A stretch of DNA of 43,434 nt, taken from NCBI GenBank assembly GCA_964524025.1, contig CAZGBT010000009.1, positions 1 to 43,434 on the forward strand, read 5' to 3'. Position numbers and translations under genes: made by a program. The stretch comes from CAZGBT01 sp964524025 (lineage in GTDB: Archaea > Aenigmatarchaeota > Aenigmatarchaeia > CG10238-14 > EX4484-224). The notes below the pieces were generated by a model. The model was not told the DNA's origin, made no database searches, and saw nothing but the letters and a program-made list of their open reading frames with translations. Of the stretch, positions 15,654 to 23,794 are shown one piece after another. How positions within the stretch are numbered: position 1 is the first letter of the stretch; the number at the start of each line of letters is the position of its first letter.

Positions 15654-17576
15654 ATGGAAATAGAAAGCGTTTGTGTTTACTGCGGTTGTGGATGTAAGCT
15701 TGTCTATGTTGTTGAGAACGGAAGAATTAAAAAAGTATTGCCATGCAAAAGCGATAAAGTCAGCTTAGGGAAGCCATGCATAAAAGGTTTAACTATTAGC
15801 GAAGTTGTTGACGAAGGAAGAATTTTAAAACCTTATGTTAGGAGCGGTAATAGATTAAAAGAAATTAGTTGGGAAAAAGCTTTGGACAAGATCTATAAAA
15901 AATTAAAAAAAGCTTCTAGCCAAGAAGTTATGCTTGTAGGCTCTGGTAAAATAACTAATGAAGATAATTTTGTTATACAAAAATTCGGTAGGCTTGTTCT
16001 GGAAACTAATAACATAGATAATTGCTGCGCAAGATTATGTCACGCTGCAACTGTGATGGGATTTAAAGATAATTTAGGAATCGGCGCAGTTCCACATTTT
16101 ATAGATGACATTATAAAATGCGATTGTCTTTTTATTATAGGCTCAAATCCAGCATCTAATTATCCAATAATTTTCAACAGAATTTTAGAAATGAAAAAAA
16201 GAGGAGGAAAAGTTATTACAGTAGCACCACTTTTTTCAGAAACTTCAGAAATCTCAGATCTGCATATCAAAATATTTCCGGGAACAGAAGTTGCACTATT
16301 CAACTGCATAATAAATTTATTAATCGAAAAAAACGCTATAAGAAAGGATGCTAAATCTATAAAAAATTTTAATGAACTAAAAAGAAAGGTTAGAAAATAC
16401 GACCCCAAAACTGTTTCTGAAATATGCAAAGTTAAAGAAAATGTTTTGATAGAAGCAGCTGAGATTATTGCAAAATCAAAAAATTTTGGTGTGATGCACG
16501 GAATGGGTATTACGCAACATGTAAACGCAATAGAAAATGTCCATTCTCTCTGCAATCTTGTGATACTTAAGAAAGGTAAGGTCTTCTCTGGAAGAGGGGA
16601 GATAAACGTTCAAGGAGCAGGAGATATGTTTGTAGCTCCCAGTTTAATTCAATTTAGTTCTGCAATAAACAGGAGAAATGCCAAAAAAATATGGAAAAAA
16701 GACTTGCCTGTAGGAAGGGGTATGAACATAGTAGAAGCTTTCTGCTTAGGGCAAGCTAAGATTGCTTTAATATCAGGTTTCAACCCTGCTCATTCACTAC
16801 CAAATCTTACAGTTGTTCATAGAAATTTAAGGAAGATGTTTTTAGTTCAGATGGAATCCTATTTTAATTTAACCTCAAGGTTTGCGGATCTTATCTTACC
16901 TACTCCAATCCTAATAGAAAGAACCGGAACTATAACTAACGGAGAGAGAATGGTAAGATTTGTAAGAAAGGTAAGAGAACCATTAGGTGAAAGTCTAGCG
17001 GAGTGGAAGATTTATTGTAAACTAGCAAAATTGTTCGGAGCAGAAGGTTTTGACTACCAAAATGAATTCGAAATATTCCAGGAAATTGTGAAAATAGTGA
17101 AGGCTTATTCCCATCTAAATCCGAAAGATGTTTATAGTGGAAAAGACGTTTATGCCGATAAAAGGATAAAATTTGAGAGGTTCTATCCAGAAGAATTCGA
17201 AGGAGTTGAAGAGATAAGAAGCAAAAGGTATCCATTCATACTCTTTACATTCAGGTCGAGATACTTTTTCTTGAGCAATGAAATGACTGGAAAATCCAAA
17301 ACTTTAAGCAAAATGCCAGATGGTCCTTTCTTCTATATAAATAAAGATGATGCCAAAGAGTTGGGAATAAAAGATGGAGATAGGATTAAGGTAAAAAGTA
17401 AAGTAAGTTATTTGATAGGAAAGGCAAAAATAGATAAAAGGATACCTAAAGGTTTTGTTGGAGCACATTTTCATTTCGAAAAACTGCTTATTAACAAACT
17501 ATTTCCACTCCAATTTGACGAAGAAAGCTTTACTCCAAACTTTAAAACTGTAGCTGTTAAAATCCTAAAATTGTAG
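15654..17576 (+). CDS. Formate dehydrogenase-like molybdopterin oxidoreductase (orphan)
   Basis: 640 residues. The N-terminal [4Fe-4S] motif is C7-x2-C10-x3-C14 with C42 in GKPCIKG. The active-site segment NNIDNCCARLCHAATV places Cys129 followed by His130, exactly where formate dehydrogenases have Sec/Cys-His as molybdenum ligand. The C-terminal molybdopterin dinucleotide-binding domain begins at YPFILFTFRSRYFF and includes LGIKDGDRIKVKSK. Formate or a related small acid is the likely substrate. There is no FdhB, hydrogenase or cofactor-synthesis gene nearby. It lies two bases before pcc1, so it is co-transcribed with a tRNA-modification gene, an odd pairing. Family membership is sure, the substrate is not. 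Confidence 0.9.
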   Translation: MEIESVCVYCGCGCKLVYVVENGRIKKVLPCKSDKVSLGKPCIKGLTISEVVDEGRILKPYVRSGNRLKEISWEKALDKIYKKLKKASSQEVMLVGSGKITNEDNFVIQKFGRLVLETNNIDNCCARLCHAATVMGFKDNLGIGAVPHFIDDIIKCDCLFIIGSNPASNYPIIFNRILEMKKRGGKVITVAPLFSETSEISDLHIKIFPGTEVALFNCIINLLIEKNAIRKDAKSIKNFNELKRKVRKYDPKTVSEICKVKENVLIEAAEIIAKSKNFGVMHGMGITQHVNAIENVHSLCNLVILKKGKVFSGRGEINVQGAGDMFVAPSLIQFSSAINRRNAKKIWKKDLPVGRGMNIVEAFCLGQAKIALISGFNPAHSLPNLTVVHRNLRKMFLVQMESYFNLTSRFADLILPTPILIERTGTITNGERMVRFVRKVREPLGESLAEWKIYCKLAKLFGAEGFDYQNEFEIFQEIVKIVKAYSHLNPKDVYSGKDVYADKRIKFERFYPEEFEGVEEIRSKRYPFILFTFRSRYFFLSNEMTGKSKTLSKMPDGPFFYINKDDAKELGIKDGDRIKVKSKVSYLIGKAKIDKRIPKGFVGAHFHFEKLLINKLFPLQFDEESFTPNFKTVAVKILKL

Positions 17577-17577
17577 T

Positions 17578-17805
17578 ATGCATAAAGCAATAATCGAGAT
17601 AAGATGCAAAAAACCTTCTTTGGTTAAAAAAAGTTTGGAAGTCGATAGGGAAAATATAAAAATTAAAGCTTTAAGGAAGAAGGTCAAGATTGAAATTTAT
17701 AATGAAAAAATAAGCCATTTAAAGGGAATTATTAACAGTTATTTAGATTTGATAAAGATGCTTGAGGAGGTTGAAGAAAGTGGAAAAAGTCAGGGAAGAG
17801 CTTGA
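17578..17805 (+). CDS. pcc1: KEOPS complex subunit Pcc1
   Basis: 75 residues, normal for archaeal Pcc1. It shows the beta-alpha-beta layout: AIIEIRCKKPSLVKKSLEVD, then VKIEIYNEKISHLKGIINSY, then the helix LDLIKMLEEVEE. Pcc1 is the dimerisation subunit of KEOPS, which makes N6-threonylcarbamoyl-adenosine on tRNAs reading ANN codons. Its neighbour prefoldin beta is the usual archaeal partner in gene order. The end overlaps the prefoldin start. Confidence 0.85.
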   Translation: MHKAIIEIRCKKPSLVKKSLEVDRENIKIKALRKKVKIEIYNEKISHLKGIINSYLDLIKMLEEVEESGKSQGRA

Positions 17806-18088
17806 AAAAATACAGCAGCAGTTGCAAAATGTTTTAGTTCAAAAAGAAACTCTAAAAATACAAAAAATTGAGGTCGAAAAAGCGTTAAGCGAAATTGAGA
17901 AAAGTAAAGAAAAGTTTGCTTATAAGATAGTTGGGAATGTTATGGTAAAGAAAAATATTGATGAATTAAAAAAAGAATTGAAAGAAAATTTAGAAGGATT
18001 GGAGATTAGGATAAAGGGATTGGAGAATTTGGAAAAAAACTTAACAGATAGGCTTAAAGAACTAAGCAAAAAGATAAAAGGTGGTTAG
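17780..18088 (+). CDS. pfdB: Prefoldin beta subunit
   Basis: 102 residues from the GTG at 17780, nine bases after a strong GGAGG ribosome-binding site. A TTG at 17762 would lie before that site and is unlikely. The protein is two long coiled-coil helices (VREELEKIQQQLQNVLVQKE and LEIRIKGLENLEKNLTDRLK) joined by the family's beta hairpin FAYKIVGNVMVKK. Prefoldin captures unfolded protein and hands it to the thermosome, which is encoded 10 kb downstream. No alpha subunit is in the window. Confidence 0.93.
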   Translation: MEKVREELEKIQQQLQNVLVQKETLKIQKIEVEKALSEIEKSKEKFAYKIVGNVMVKKNIDELKKELKENLEGLEIRIKGLENLEKNLTDRLKELSKKIKGG

Positions 18089-18089
18089 C

Positions 18090-18350
18090 ATGTATGAAGA
18101 TGTCAAAAAGCTTATGGAAATAATCGTTAACGATAGGACTGTACCTAGAAATATAAGAGCTGCTGTTAAAAAAGCTAGGGATAGCTTAGATGAAAAGGGA
18201 GACGATTCTGTAAAGATAAGCACTGCTATTCACATTTTAGATGAAATAATTAACGATCCAAACATGCCAATGTATACAAGAACACAAATTTGGAACATAG
18301 TTGGAAAGCTTGAAGAAATTAGGACTAAACTGACTAAAACAAAAAAATAA
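18090..18350 (+). CDS. UPF0147 family protein
   Basis: 86 residues from the ATG at 18090, with GGTGG just upstream as ribosome-binding site. Family signatures are NDRTVPRNIRAAVKKARDSL and LDEIINDPNMPMYTRTQIWN. UPF0147 proteins are small all-helical proteins found in most archaea. Their function is unknown, but they repeatedly neighbour prefoldin beta and Pcc1. It begins one base after the prefoldin stop, so it is in the same operon. Confidence 0.92.
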   Translation: MYEDVKKLMEIIVNDRTVPRNIRAAVKKARDSLDEKGDDSVKISTAIHILDEIINDPNMPMYTRTQIWNIVGKLEEIRTKLTKTKK

Positions 18351-18382
18351 AGATTTAAGCAGCTATTCGAAATTATTTTTAG

Positions 18383-18715
18383 ATGCCAAAAGTTGATATA
18401 ACGAAAAAAGCTGAAGAAGAGTATTTGGTTATAGACGAATCGCTTTTAAAAGAAGGAGAAATAGTCAAAGTAAGGATAGAAACTTTAAAAGATTATGCAG
18501 ACGTAGATAGAATACTTCAATTCCTAAGGGAAGGACAAATTATTTTTTTGAGAATTAAAGAGTTAAGAGAAAAAGACCTTACAGAACTTAAAAGAGCCGT
18601 TGAAAAAATAAAAAGGACTTGTGCTGCAATAGAAGGTGATATAGTAGGGGTAGATGAAGATTTTATAATAGTTACACCCAAATTTGCAAAAATTTACAGA
18701 GGAAAATCTACTTAA
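18383..18715 (+). CDS. sepF: Archaeal SepF, FtsZ membrane anchor
   Basis: 110 residues. Core SepF features: VKVRIETLKDYADVDRILQF, then IIFLRIKELREKDLTELKRA, then VEKIKRTCAAIEGDIVGVD and a final strand FIIVTPKFAKIY. Archaeal SepF dimers bind FtsZ and tether it to the membrane. The N-terminal 14 residues (PKVDITKKAEEEYL) are less hydrophobic than the usual membrane-binding helix. A TATA-like element (GATTTAAG) lies about 30 bases before the ATG. It ends convergently with FEN1, overlapping 8 bases. Confidence 0.85.
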   Translation: MPKVDITKKAEEEYLVIDESLLKEGEIVKVRIETLKDYADVDRILQFLREGQIIFLRIKELREKDLTELKRAVEKIKRTCAAIEGDIVGVDEDFIIVTPKFAKIYRGKST

Positions 18716-19733
18716 ACCAGCTAGTTAAGCTAGATTGTCTTCCTGAAGTAAAAACTTTCTCCAAATTGTCTATAACCTTCTGCACTCTTTCTAAAGAGAA
18801 ATCATGTTCATCCACCATAAAAGAAATTAGACCTTCTCTATCAGGTCTCTTCCACTCAAGTTTGTAATCAGTAGTTACTTTTGGATTAAGGAAAAAATTA
18901 AAAATTTCCTCTGGATCTACATCAAAATTCCACCCTACTCTTTTAATTATTTGGTCCAAGCTGTTGTATCTCCTTACTATTTCCAAAGCTTTTTTAGGCC
19001 CTATTCCTTTAATTCCTCCAGGATTGTAATCCGTACCTATCAACAATCCCATAATAATTAGCTTCTCCCTGTTTATTCCAAGAGTTCTCAGAACCTCATC
19101 AAGTTTTATGAGTTCTGGTTTAACTTCAACGTAAACTTCCTTTCTAGGTAATTTTCTTTTCCCAGTTAAAGAAAGATTCCTAACCAATCTTAAAGAACCA
19201 AACAAAAGCGAATCATAATCTTGAGATGCACTAGCAAATACATCTCCCTTACTTACCATAAATGCGCATTGGGCTTCACCTTCGCTAGGTGCTTGAACAA
19301 CAGGCAAGCCCATAAGAGTTAAAAGTTGTTTAGATTGTTCTACCATTTCTTCTGTTAACCTAGCAGCTGCCTGAGCATAAGTTTTAGCTGCCTCTCCTTT
19401 TTTTAATGCCTCTTTCCACTTTTCTTCAGCCTCTTTTTTCATCTCCTCTCTTTTTTCAATGGTAATTTTTTTAAATTTAGGCGGTTCACCATCAAAAACG
19501 AAAACTGGCTTAATACCTGCTTCTATTAGTTTTGCAGTCCTGTAAAAAAGACCGGAAAGATGCGAGGTAATTCTACCCTTCGAATCTCTTAAGGGCTCTC
19601 CAGTAATTTTATCTCTTATTATTGAAAGAAACTGATAAATTTGATTATAGGCATCTATTGCTATCCTTTTCCCAGAGAGTTCTATTAACTCAATTTCTTT
19701 TCTCGGTATTATATCTCCTAAATTTACACCCAT
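18708..19733 (-). CDS. fen: Flap endonuclease FEN1
   Basis: 341 residues, the normal length. Metal-binding acids are all visible: ASP in AIDAYNQIYQF, FVFDGEPPKF, Glu pair in APSEGEAQCAF, ASQDYDSLLFG, and LLIGTDYNPGGIKGIGPKKA with the helix-hairpin-helix DNA clamp. The C-terminus RQSSLTSWF is a PCNA-interacting (PIP) box. The enzyme removes 5' flaps during Okazaki fragment maturation and repair. It is transcribed on its own, with the small membrane protein upstream on the same strand. Confidence 0.97.
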   Translation of the reverse strand: MGVNLGDIIPRKEIELIELSGKRIAIDAYNQIYQFLSIIRDKITGEPLRDSKGRITSHLSGLFYRTAKLIEAGIKPVFVFDGEPPKFKKITIEKREEMKKEAEEKWKEALKKGEAAKTYAQAAARLTEEMVEQSKQLLTLMGLPVVQAPSEGEAQCAFMVSKGDVFASASQDYDSLLFGSLRLVRNLSLTGKRKLPRKEVYVEVKPELIKLDEVLRTLGINREKLIIMGLLIGTDYNPGGIKGIGPKKALEIVRRYNSLDQIIKRVGWNFDVDPEEIFNFFLNPKVTTDYKLEWKRPDREGLISFMVDEHDFSLERVQKVIDNLEKVFTSGRQSSLTSWFK

Positions 19734-19763
19734 GATTAAAATTTAAAAAGAAAAGTTAAAGGA

Positions 19764-20057
19764 TTACTTCCTTCTCTTTTTCCTTTTTGCTTTTTTCTTT
19801 CTTTTCCTTTTCAATTTTTCTTCTTCAGCTTTCAATTCCTGCTCTATTTTCCATTCATCGTATTCCAGCCATACAATGAACAATCCTAGCAGGAATATTA
19901 GCGGCGGTAATGCCCCATTTAATACTGTTATGAAATCTGCAAGATTGGTTTTTTCCTGGATTGGAAGGAAAACTGTTGGATGCGGACCTTTCCAAACCCA
20001 CCAAACGCTAGCAGCCATTAAAAGAAGGCCTATGAACATTTTTGCTATAGGATGCAT
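19764..20057 (-). CDS. Two-helix membrane protein with basic tail
   Basis: 97 residues. Two transmembrane helices (FIGLLLMAASVWWVWKG and ALPPLIFLLGLFIVWLEYDE) precede an acidic linker and an extremely Lys/Arg-rich cytoplasmic tail (KRKRKKKAKRKKRRK). Similar small proteins occur in many archaea without a known role. The tail could bind nucleic acid or ribosomes. It is 30 bases upstream of fen and divergent from rpl15e; a shared regulatory region of about 60 bases separates them. Confidence 0.7.
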   Translation of the reverse strand: MHPIAKMFIGLLLMAASVWWVWKGPHPTVFLPIQEKTNLADFITVLNGALPPLIFLLGLFIVWLEYDEWKIEQELKAEEEKLKRKRKKKAKRKKRRK

Positions 20058-20116
20058 CTTTACACCTCATTTAAGTTTAAGTTCATACATATAAATGTTT
20101 AAGGAAATCGAAAAGT

Positions 20117-20644
20117 ATGGTAAAAGGGCTTTATCAGTTTGTTAGAGAGCTCTGGAAAAGACCTAAAGAAAAATTAGGAGAAATTTTGAAAGAAAGATAT
20201 ATTAAGTGGAGGAGAGAACCTGTAGTTGTAAGAATAGAAAGACCTACTAGAATAGATAGAGCAAGAGCTTTAGGTTATAAAGCAAAAAAAGGGTTTGTTA
20301 TAGCAAGGGTTAGAGTAAAAAAAGGTGGAAGAAGGAGAAGAAAGTATGGGAGAGGAGGAAGAAAGCCTAGTAAGGCTGGCTTAGTTCATTTTACCCCAGG
20401 TTTGTCTTTGCAAACTATAGCAGAACAAAAGGCAAATAAGAAATTTCCTAATCTAGAAGTTTTAGCTTCTTATCCTGTAGGGGATGATGGAATTTACAAA
20501 TATTTTGAAGTTATAATGATAGACCCTCATAGACCGGAAATTGCTAAGGACAAAAAACTAAATTGGATTTTAAATCAAAGGAAAAGAGTTTTTAGGGGTC
20601 TTACACCTAGCGCAAAAAAGAGTAGAAGAGGTAAAAGAAAATAA
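20117..20644 (+). CDS. rpl15e: Ribosomal protein L15e
   Basis: 175 residues, typical for archaeal L15e. Signature regions are RPTRIDRARALGYKAKKGFV, GRRRRKYGRGGRKPSK and YKYFEVIMIDPHRPEI. It is a large-subunit protein. It heads the superoperon that continues with RNase P p30 three bases later, a well-known archaeal gene order. Confidence 0.97.
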   Translation: MVKGLYQFVRELWKRPKEKLGEILKERYIKWRREPVVVRIERPTRIDRARALGYKAKKGFVIARVRVKKGGRRRRKYGRGGRKPSKAGLVHFTPGLSLQTIAEQKANKKFPNLEVLASYPVGDDGIYKYFEVIMIDPHRPEIAKDKKLNWILNQRKRVFRGLTPSAKKSRRGKRK

Positions 20645-20646
20645 AG

Positions 20647-21357
20647 ATGAAATTTTACGATCTTCATGTTCATTCTGTATTTAGCGATGGTGAGTCTAAG
20701 CTTGAGGAACTAGCAGAAACTGCAAAATTTTTGGGGTATTCTGGCATAGGTTTTATTTTTTACTGGCTTGGAAACGAAGAAAATAAGATATTGGAAAAAA
20801 GGGTTAAGGATGTTGGTAAGGAAGTTGGGATAGAAACTTTTATAGGTTACGAGGCAAGAAATCTTAAAGAACTAAGAATCTTGAAAAAAAGAAGAAGAAA
20901 TTATGACATACTCCTAGTGAGCGGAGGCAACTTAAGGCTTAATAGGATTGCTTGCGAAACACCTGAAGTTGATATACTAGCTCATCCTAACTTGGGAAGA
21001 AAAGATGCAGGAATAAATCATATAATGGCTAAGTTAGCTAGAGAGAATTCTACAGCTATAGAGATAAACTTTAGCCTTTTAAAAACGAAAGAAAAAACGC
21101 TCGTCATAAAACAATTTGCTGAAATAATAAAAATCTGTACAAAATACGATTGTAATTTAATCTTCTCGAGCGGAGCATTCTCAAAATTTGATTTAAAAGA
21201 TCCAAAAGTTCTCATATCGCTAGGAAGGGTATTAGGTTTAGAATTGAAGGAGGCGAAATCGTGCGTCTCTCTTATTCCTCAGTCAATCATAAAGAAAATA
21301 AAAGAAAGGAGAAGTGAGAAGTGGATAATGCCTGGCGTAAAAGTTTTAAAATGGTGA
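20647..21357 (+). CDS. rnp3: RNase P protein component 3 (Rpp30)
   Basis: 236 residues. The N-terminus FYDLHVHSVFSDGESKLEEL shows the PHP-like TIM-barrel fold, and ILAHPNLGRKDAGINHIMAK and AIEINFSLLK are Rpp30 signatures. The protein pairs with Pop5 to activate the RNase P RNA, which trims tRNA 5' ends. It overlaps rnp2 by seven bases, so the partners are co-translated. Confidence 0.95.
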   Translation: MKFYDLHVHSVFSDGESKLEELAETAKFLGYSGIGFIFYWLGNEENKILEKRVKDVGKEVGIETFIGYEARNLKELRILKKRRRNYDILLVSGGNLRLNRIACETPEVDILAHPNLGRKDAGINHIMAKLARENSTAIEINFSLLKTKEKTLVIKQFAEIIKICTKYDCNLIFSSGAFSKFDLKDPKVLISLGRVLGLELKEAKSCVSLIPQSIIKKIKERRSEKWIMPGVKVLKW

Positions 21358-21689
21358 TTAAAAGACTCAAAATACTACCACCAACTCTTAGAGATAAAAG
21401 GAGGTACGTAAAGATCAGAATAATTTGCGAAAAAGAAGGTTGTTACAAAAAGTTTATGGAAGAATTTTTAAGAACAATCGAAGAATTTTATGGAGATTTC
21501 CAACTTGCATGGATCGACTTAAAGCCAATTAGAAATTTATGCAAAAACAACACTTTTATCTTCAGATGTTTCTATAAAGCGGTTCCGTATCTTATTTTAG
21601 CCCTAGGATTAATCTATAAAGTTGAAAATTCAAGGGTAATAATTAAAATAGAAGGTGTTTCTGGGACTTTGAAAAAGTTAAAAAAATAA
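21351..21689 (+). CDS. rnp2: RNase P protein component 2 (Pop5/Rpp14)
   Basis: 112 residues from the ATG at 21351 (MVIKRLKILPPTLRDKRRYV). An upstream in-frame start at 21321 lies deep in rnp3 and adds residues not seen in the family. The conserved opening 'P-x-x-R-x-K-R-R-Y' and the beta-rich remainder match Pop5. It binds Rpp30. Its stop is 18 bases before the PsmA ATG. Confidence 0.92.
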   Translation: MVIKRLKILPPTLRDKRRYVKIRIICEKEGCYKKFMEEFLRTIEEFYGDFQLAWIDLKPIRNLCKNNTFIFRCFYKAVPYLILALGLIYKVENSRVIIKIEGVSGTLKKLKK

Positions 21690-21707
21690 TTGGCAAAATA
21701 CATAATC

Positions 21708-22406
21708 ATGCCTGAAATATTCCCAGAATATATGGGTTATGATAGAACTATAGCAGTTTTTTCTCCTGATGGCAGACTTTTTCAAGTCGAATATGCGAAA
21801 GAAGCCGTAAAAAAAGGAAGTACTGTCCTCGGTATAGTTTTCAAAGACGGTGTACTCTTGGTTTCTGTAAAACCATCAATTCCTTTGCTCGTGCCTTCAA
21901 GCGCTGAAAAGATTTTTCCAATAGACGACCATATAGTAAGTGCTGCAGCTGGCTTGTTAGCTGACGCCAGAAATTTAGTTAGGCTTGGGAGGATAAGGGC
22001 ACAAATCCATAGATTAACTTTTGATGAACCAATAGATGTTTGGGGGCTAGCTAGGGTTATAGGGGATAGAATGCAGTTATCCACTCTATATGCTGGGCTT
22101 AGGCCATTCGGTGTTGGGTTACTTATAGGAGGAGTTGACAAAACAGGACCTCATTTGATAGAGTCAGACCCCTCTGGGATGCTATACGAATGGAAGGCAA
22201 GAGCTATAGGCAAGGGAAGTAATGTTGCAAATAAAATTTTAATTCAGAAATGGAAAGAAAACTTAAAATTAGAAGAAGCGCTAAAACTTGGTATAGAAAC
22301 TATAAAAAAGAGCGAAAAGGTTGCGGATGAATCTTTAATAGAAGTTGCAATAGTCGAAAAAGGAAAGAAATTTAGATTAACAACAGTTGATAAAGTAAAA
22401 ATTTAG
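21708..22406 (+). CDS. psmA: Proteasome alpha subunit
   Basis: 232 residues from the ATG at 21708. A TTG at 21690 adds six residues and is less typical. The signature YDRTIAVFSPDGRLFQVEY is near-perfect, followed by AKEAVKKGSTVLGI and the acid cluster of alpha subunits. It forms the outer rings and gate of the 20S proteasome. No beta subunit is in the window. It abuts SBDS with no spacing (TAG then GTG), as in the archaeal exosome superoperon. Confidence 0.96.
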   Translation: MPEIFPEYMGYDRTIAVFSPDGRLFQVEYAKEAVKKGSTVLGIVFKDGVLLVSVKPSIPLLVPSSAEKIFPIDDHIVSAAAGLLADARNLVRLGRIRAQIHRLTFDEPIDVWGLARVIGDRMQLSTLYAGLRPFGVGLLIGGVDKTGPHLIESDPSGMLYEWKARAIGKGSNVANKILIQKWKENLKLEEALKLGIETIKKSEKVADESLIEVAIVEKGKKFRLTTVDKVKI

Positions 22407-23126
22407 GTGAAAAGCTTGGTAGTAAGTTTGGAAAAAGCAGTAGTTGCTAGACTTAGAATTAAGGATCAAAAATTTGAAATTTTGGTAGACCCAGATAAAG
22501 CTTTAGAATTTAAAAGTGGGAAAAAGATAAGCCTAGATGATATATTGGCATTTCCAGCTATTTATAGGGACGCTAGAAAAGGTGAACAAGTTCCACGAAA
22601 AGATTTACAAGAAGTTTTCGGAACTACAGATGTTTATAAAATTGCTGAAAGGATTGTAAAAGAAGGTGAAATTCAGCTAACAGCAGAACAAAGAAGAAAA
22701 ATGATAGAGCAAAAGAAAATGCAAATAGCAACTTTAATATCAAAAAGGGGGATAAATCCACAAACTAATACACCCCATCCGCCACAAAGAATTTTGCAAG
22801 CCATGAAGCAAGTTGGCGTTAAAATAGATCCATTCTTGGATGCAGAAAGCCAAGCTCAAAACGTTTTGAAAGAAATTAGAAAAGTTCTTCCCATTAAATT
22901 TGAAAAAGTTACTTTTAAGATAAAAATACCACCACAATTCTCAACAAGGTGTTATTCTATACTTAAAACTTATGGTGAGATTAAAGCAGAAAATTGGCTT
23001 TCTGATGGTTCTTTAGAAATTGAGATAGAAATATTGGCTGGTGTCCAAGACGAATTCTTTAATAAATTATCAAACCTTACGAAAGGGCAATTTGAATCAA
23101 AGGAGATTAGGAGGTGTGAATTCTGA
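22407..23126 (+). CDS. sdo1: Ribosome maturation protein SBDS (Sdo1)
   Basis: 239 residues, GTG start. The SBDS N-terminal domain is recognisable in FEILVDPDKALEFKSGKK and the RKGEQVPRKDLQEVFGT loop. The middle domain has NPQTNTPHPPQRILQAMKQV, the family's best-conserved motif. SBDS works with an EF2-like GTPase to release aIF6 from new large subunits; aIF6 is encoded at 26162. Its TGA overlaps the inferred CTG start of rrp4 (CTGA). Confidence 0.97.
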   Translation: MKSLVVSLEKAVVARLRIKDQKFEILVDPDKALEFKSGKKISLDDILAFPAIYRDARKGEQVPRKDLQEVFGTTDVYKIAERIVKEGEIQLTAEQRRKMIEQKKMQIATLISKRGINPQTNTPHPPQRILQAMKQVGVKIDPFLDAESQAQNVLKEIRKVLPIKFEKVTFKIKIPPQFSTRCYSILKTYGEIKAENWLSDGSLEIEIEILAGVQDEFFNKLSNLTKGQFESKEIRRCEF

Positions 23127-23794
23127 CTGAGATAAGGCAAATAGTATTACCAGGAGAATTTTTAGCTGAAAGAGAAGGTAGAAAGCTTGGAATAGGAGTC
23201 TATTGCGAAGGAGGAAAGGTTTTTTCTAAAAGAGTCGGAATACCAAAGATTACAGAGACAGAAATTTCTGTAATACCGTTGGCTGGGGTTTATTCGCCAA
23301 AGGTTGGAGATAAGGTAATAGGGATTATACAAGATGTAGAAGTATCTGGCTGGGTTGTCGACATAAATTCCCCTTACTTAGCTTTTTTACCATTAGCGGA
23401 AGCTGTAGAAGAATTTGTCGACATTTATAGAGTCGATTTAAGCAGGTATTTTGATGTTGGAGATGCGATTTTTTGTAGAATCTCGAAGGTAACGAAACAT
23501 AAAATAATTCAAGTAAGCATGAAACAGCCTGGAACCAAAAAATTAAGAGAAGGTACTATAATCCATATAACACCGACAAAGGTAGCTAGGGTTATAGGGA
23601 AAGGTGGTAGCATGGTAAACTTGATAAAAGAAAGGACTGGTTGCGAGATACTAATAGGACAAAACGGAAGAATTTGGATAAGAGGCAGGAATAAACTAAA
23701 AGCTATTAAGGCTATTTTGATGATAGAAAAAGAATCGCATATTTATGGGCTCACTGAAAAAGTAAAGAAGTTTTTAGAACATGAAAAAGTGTGA
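23123..23794 (+). CDS. rrp4: Exosome RNA-binding subunit Rrp4, inferred CTG start
   Basis: 223 residues if translation starts at CTG 23123. The N-terminal domain (IVLPGEFLAEREGRKLGIGV) is essential to Rrp4 and lies wholly upstream of the first standard start codon (TTG 23279). An in-frame TGA at 23117 limits the choice to ATT 23120, CTG 23123 or ATA 23132. CTG sits eight bases after a strong GGAGG and overlaps the SBDS stop as CTGA. An S1 domain (VGDKVIGIIQDVEVSGWVVD) and a KH domain (VARVIGKGGSMVNLIKERTG) follow. Rrp4 forms the RNA-binding cap of the exosome. It overlaps rrp41 by 14 bases. Confidence 0.9.
   Translation: MTEIRQIVLPGEFLAEREGRKLGIGVYCEGGKVFSKRVGIPKITETEISVIPLAGVYSPKVGDKVIGIIQDVEVSGWVVDINSPYLAFLPLAEAVEEFVDIYRVDLSRYFDVGDAIFCRISKVTKHKIIQVSMKQPGTKKLREGTIIHITPTKVARVIGKGGSMVNLIKERTGCEILIGQNGRIWIRGRNKLKAIKAILMIEKESHIYGLTEKVKKFLEHEKV

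Noticed and set aside
21321..21350. Longer N-terminus of Pop5
   Set aside because: The extra ten residues lie inside rnp3 and do not match the family; the ATG at 21351 fits.
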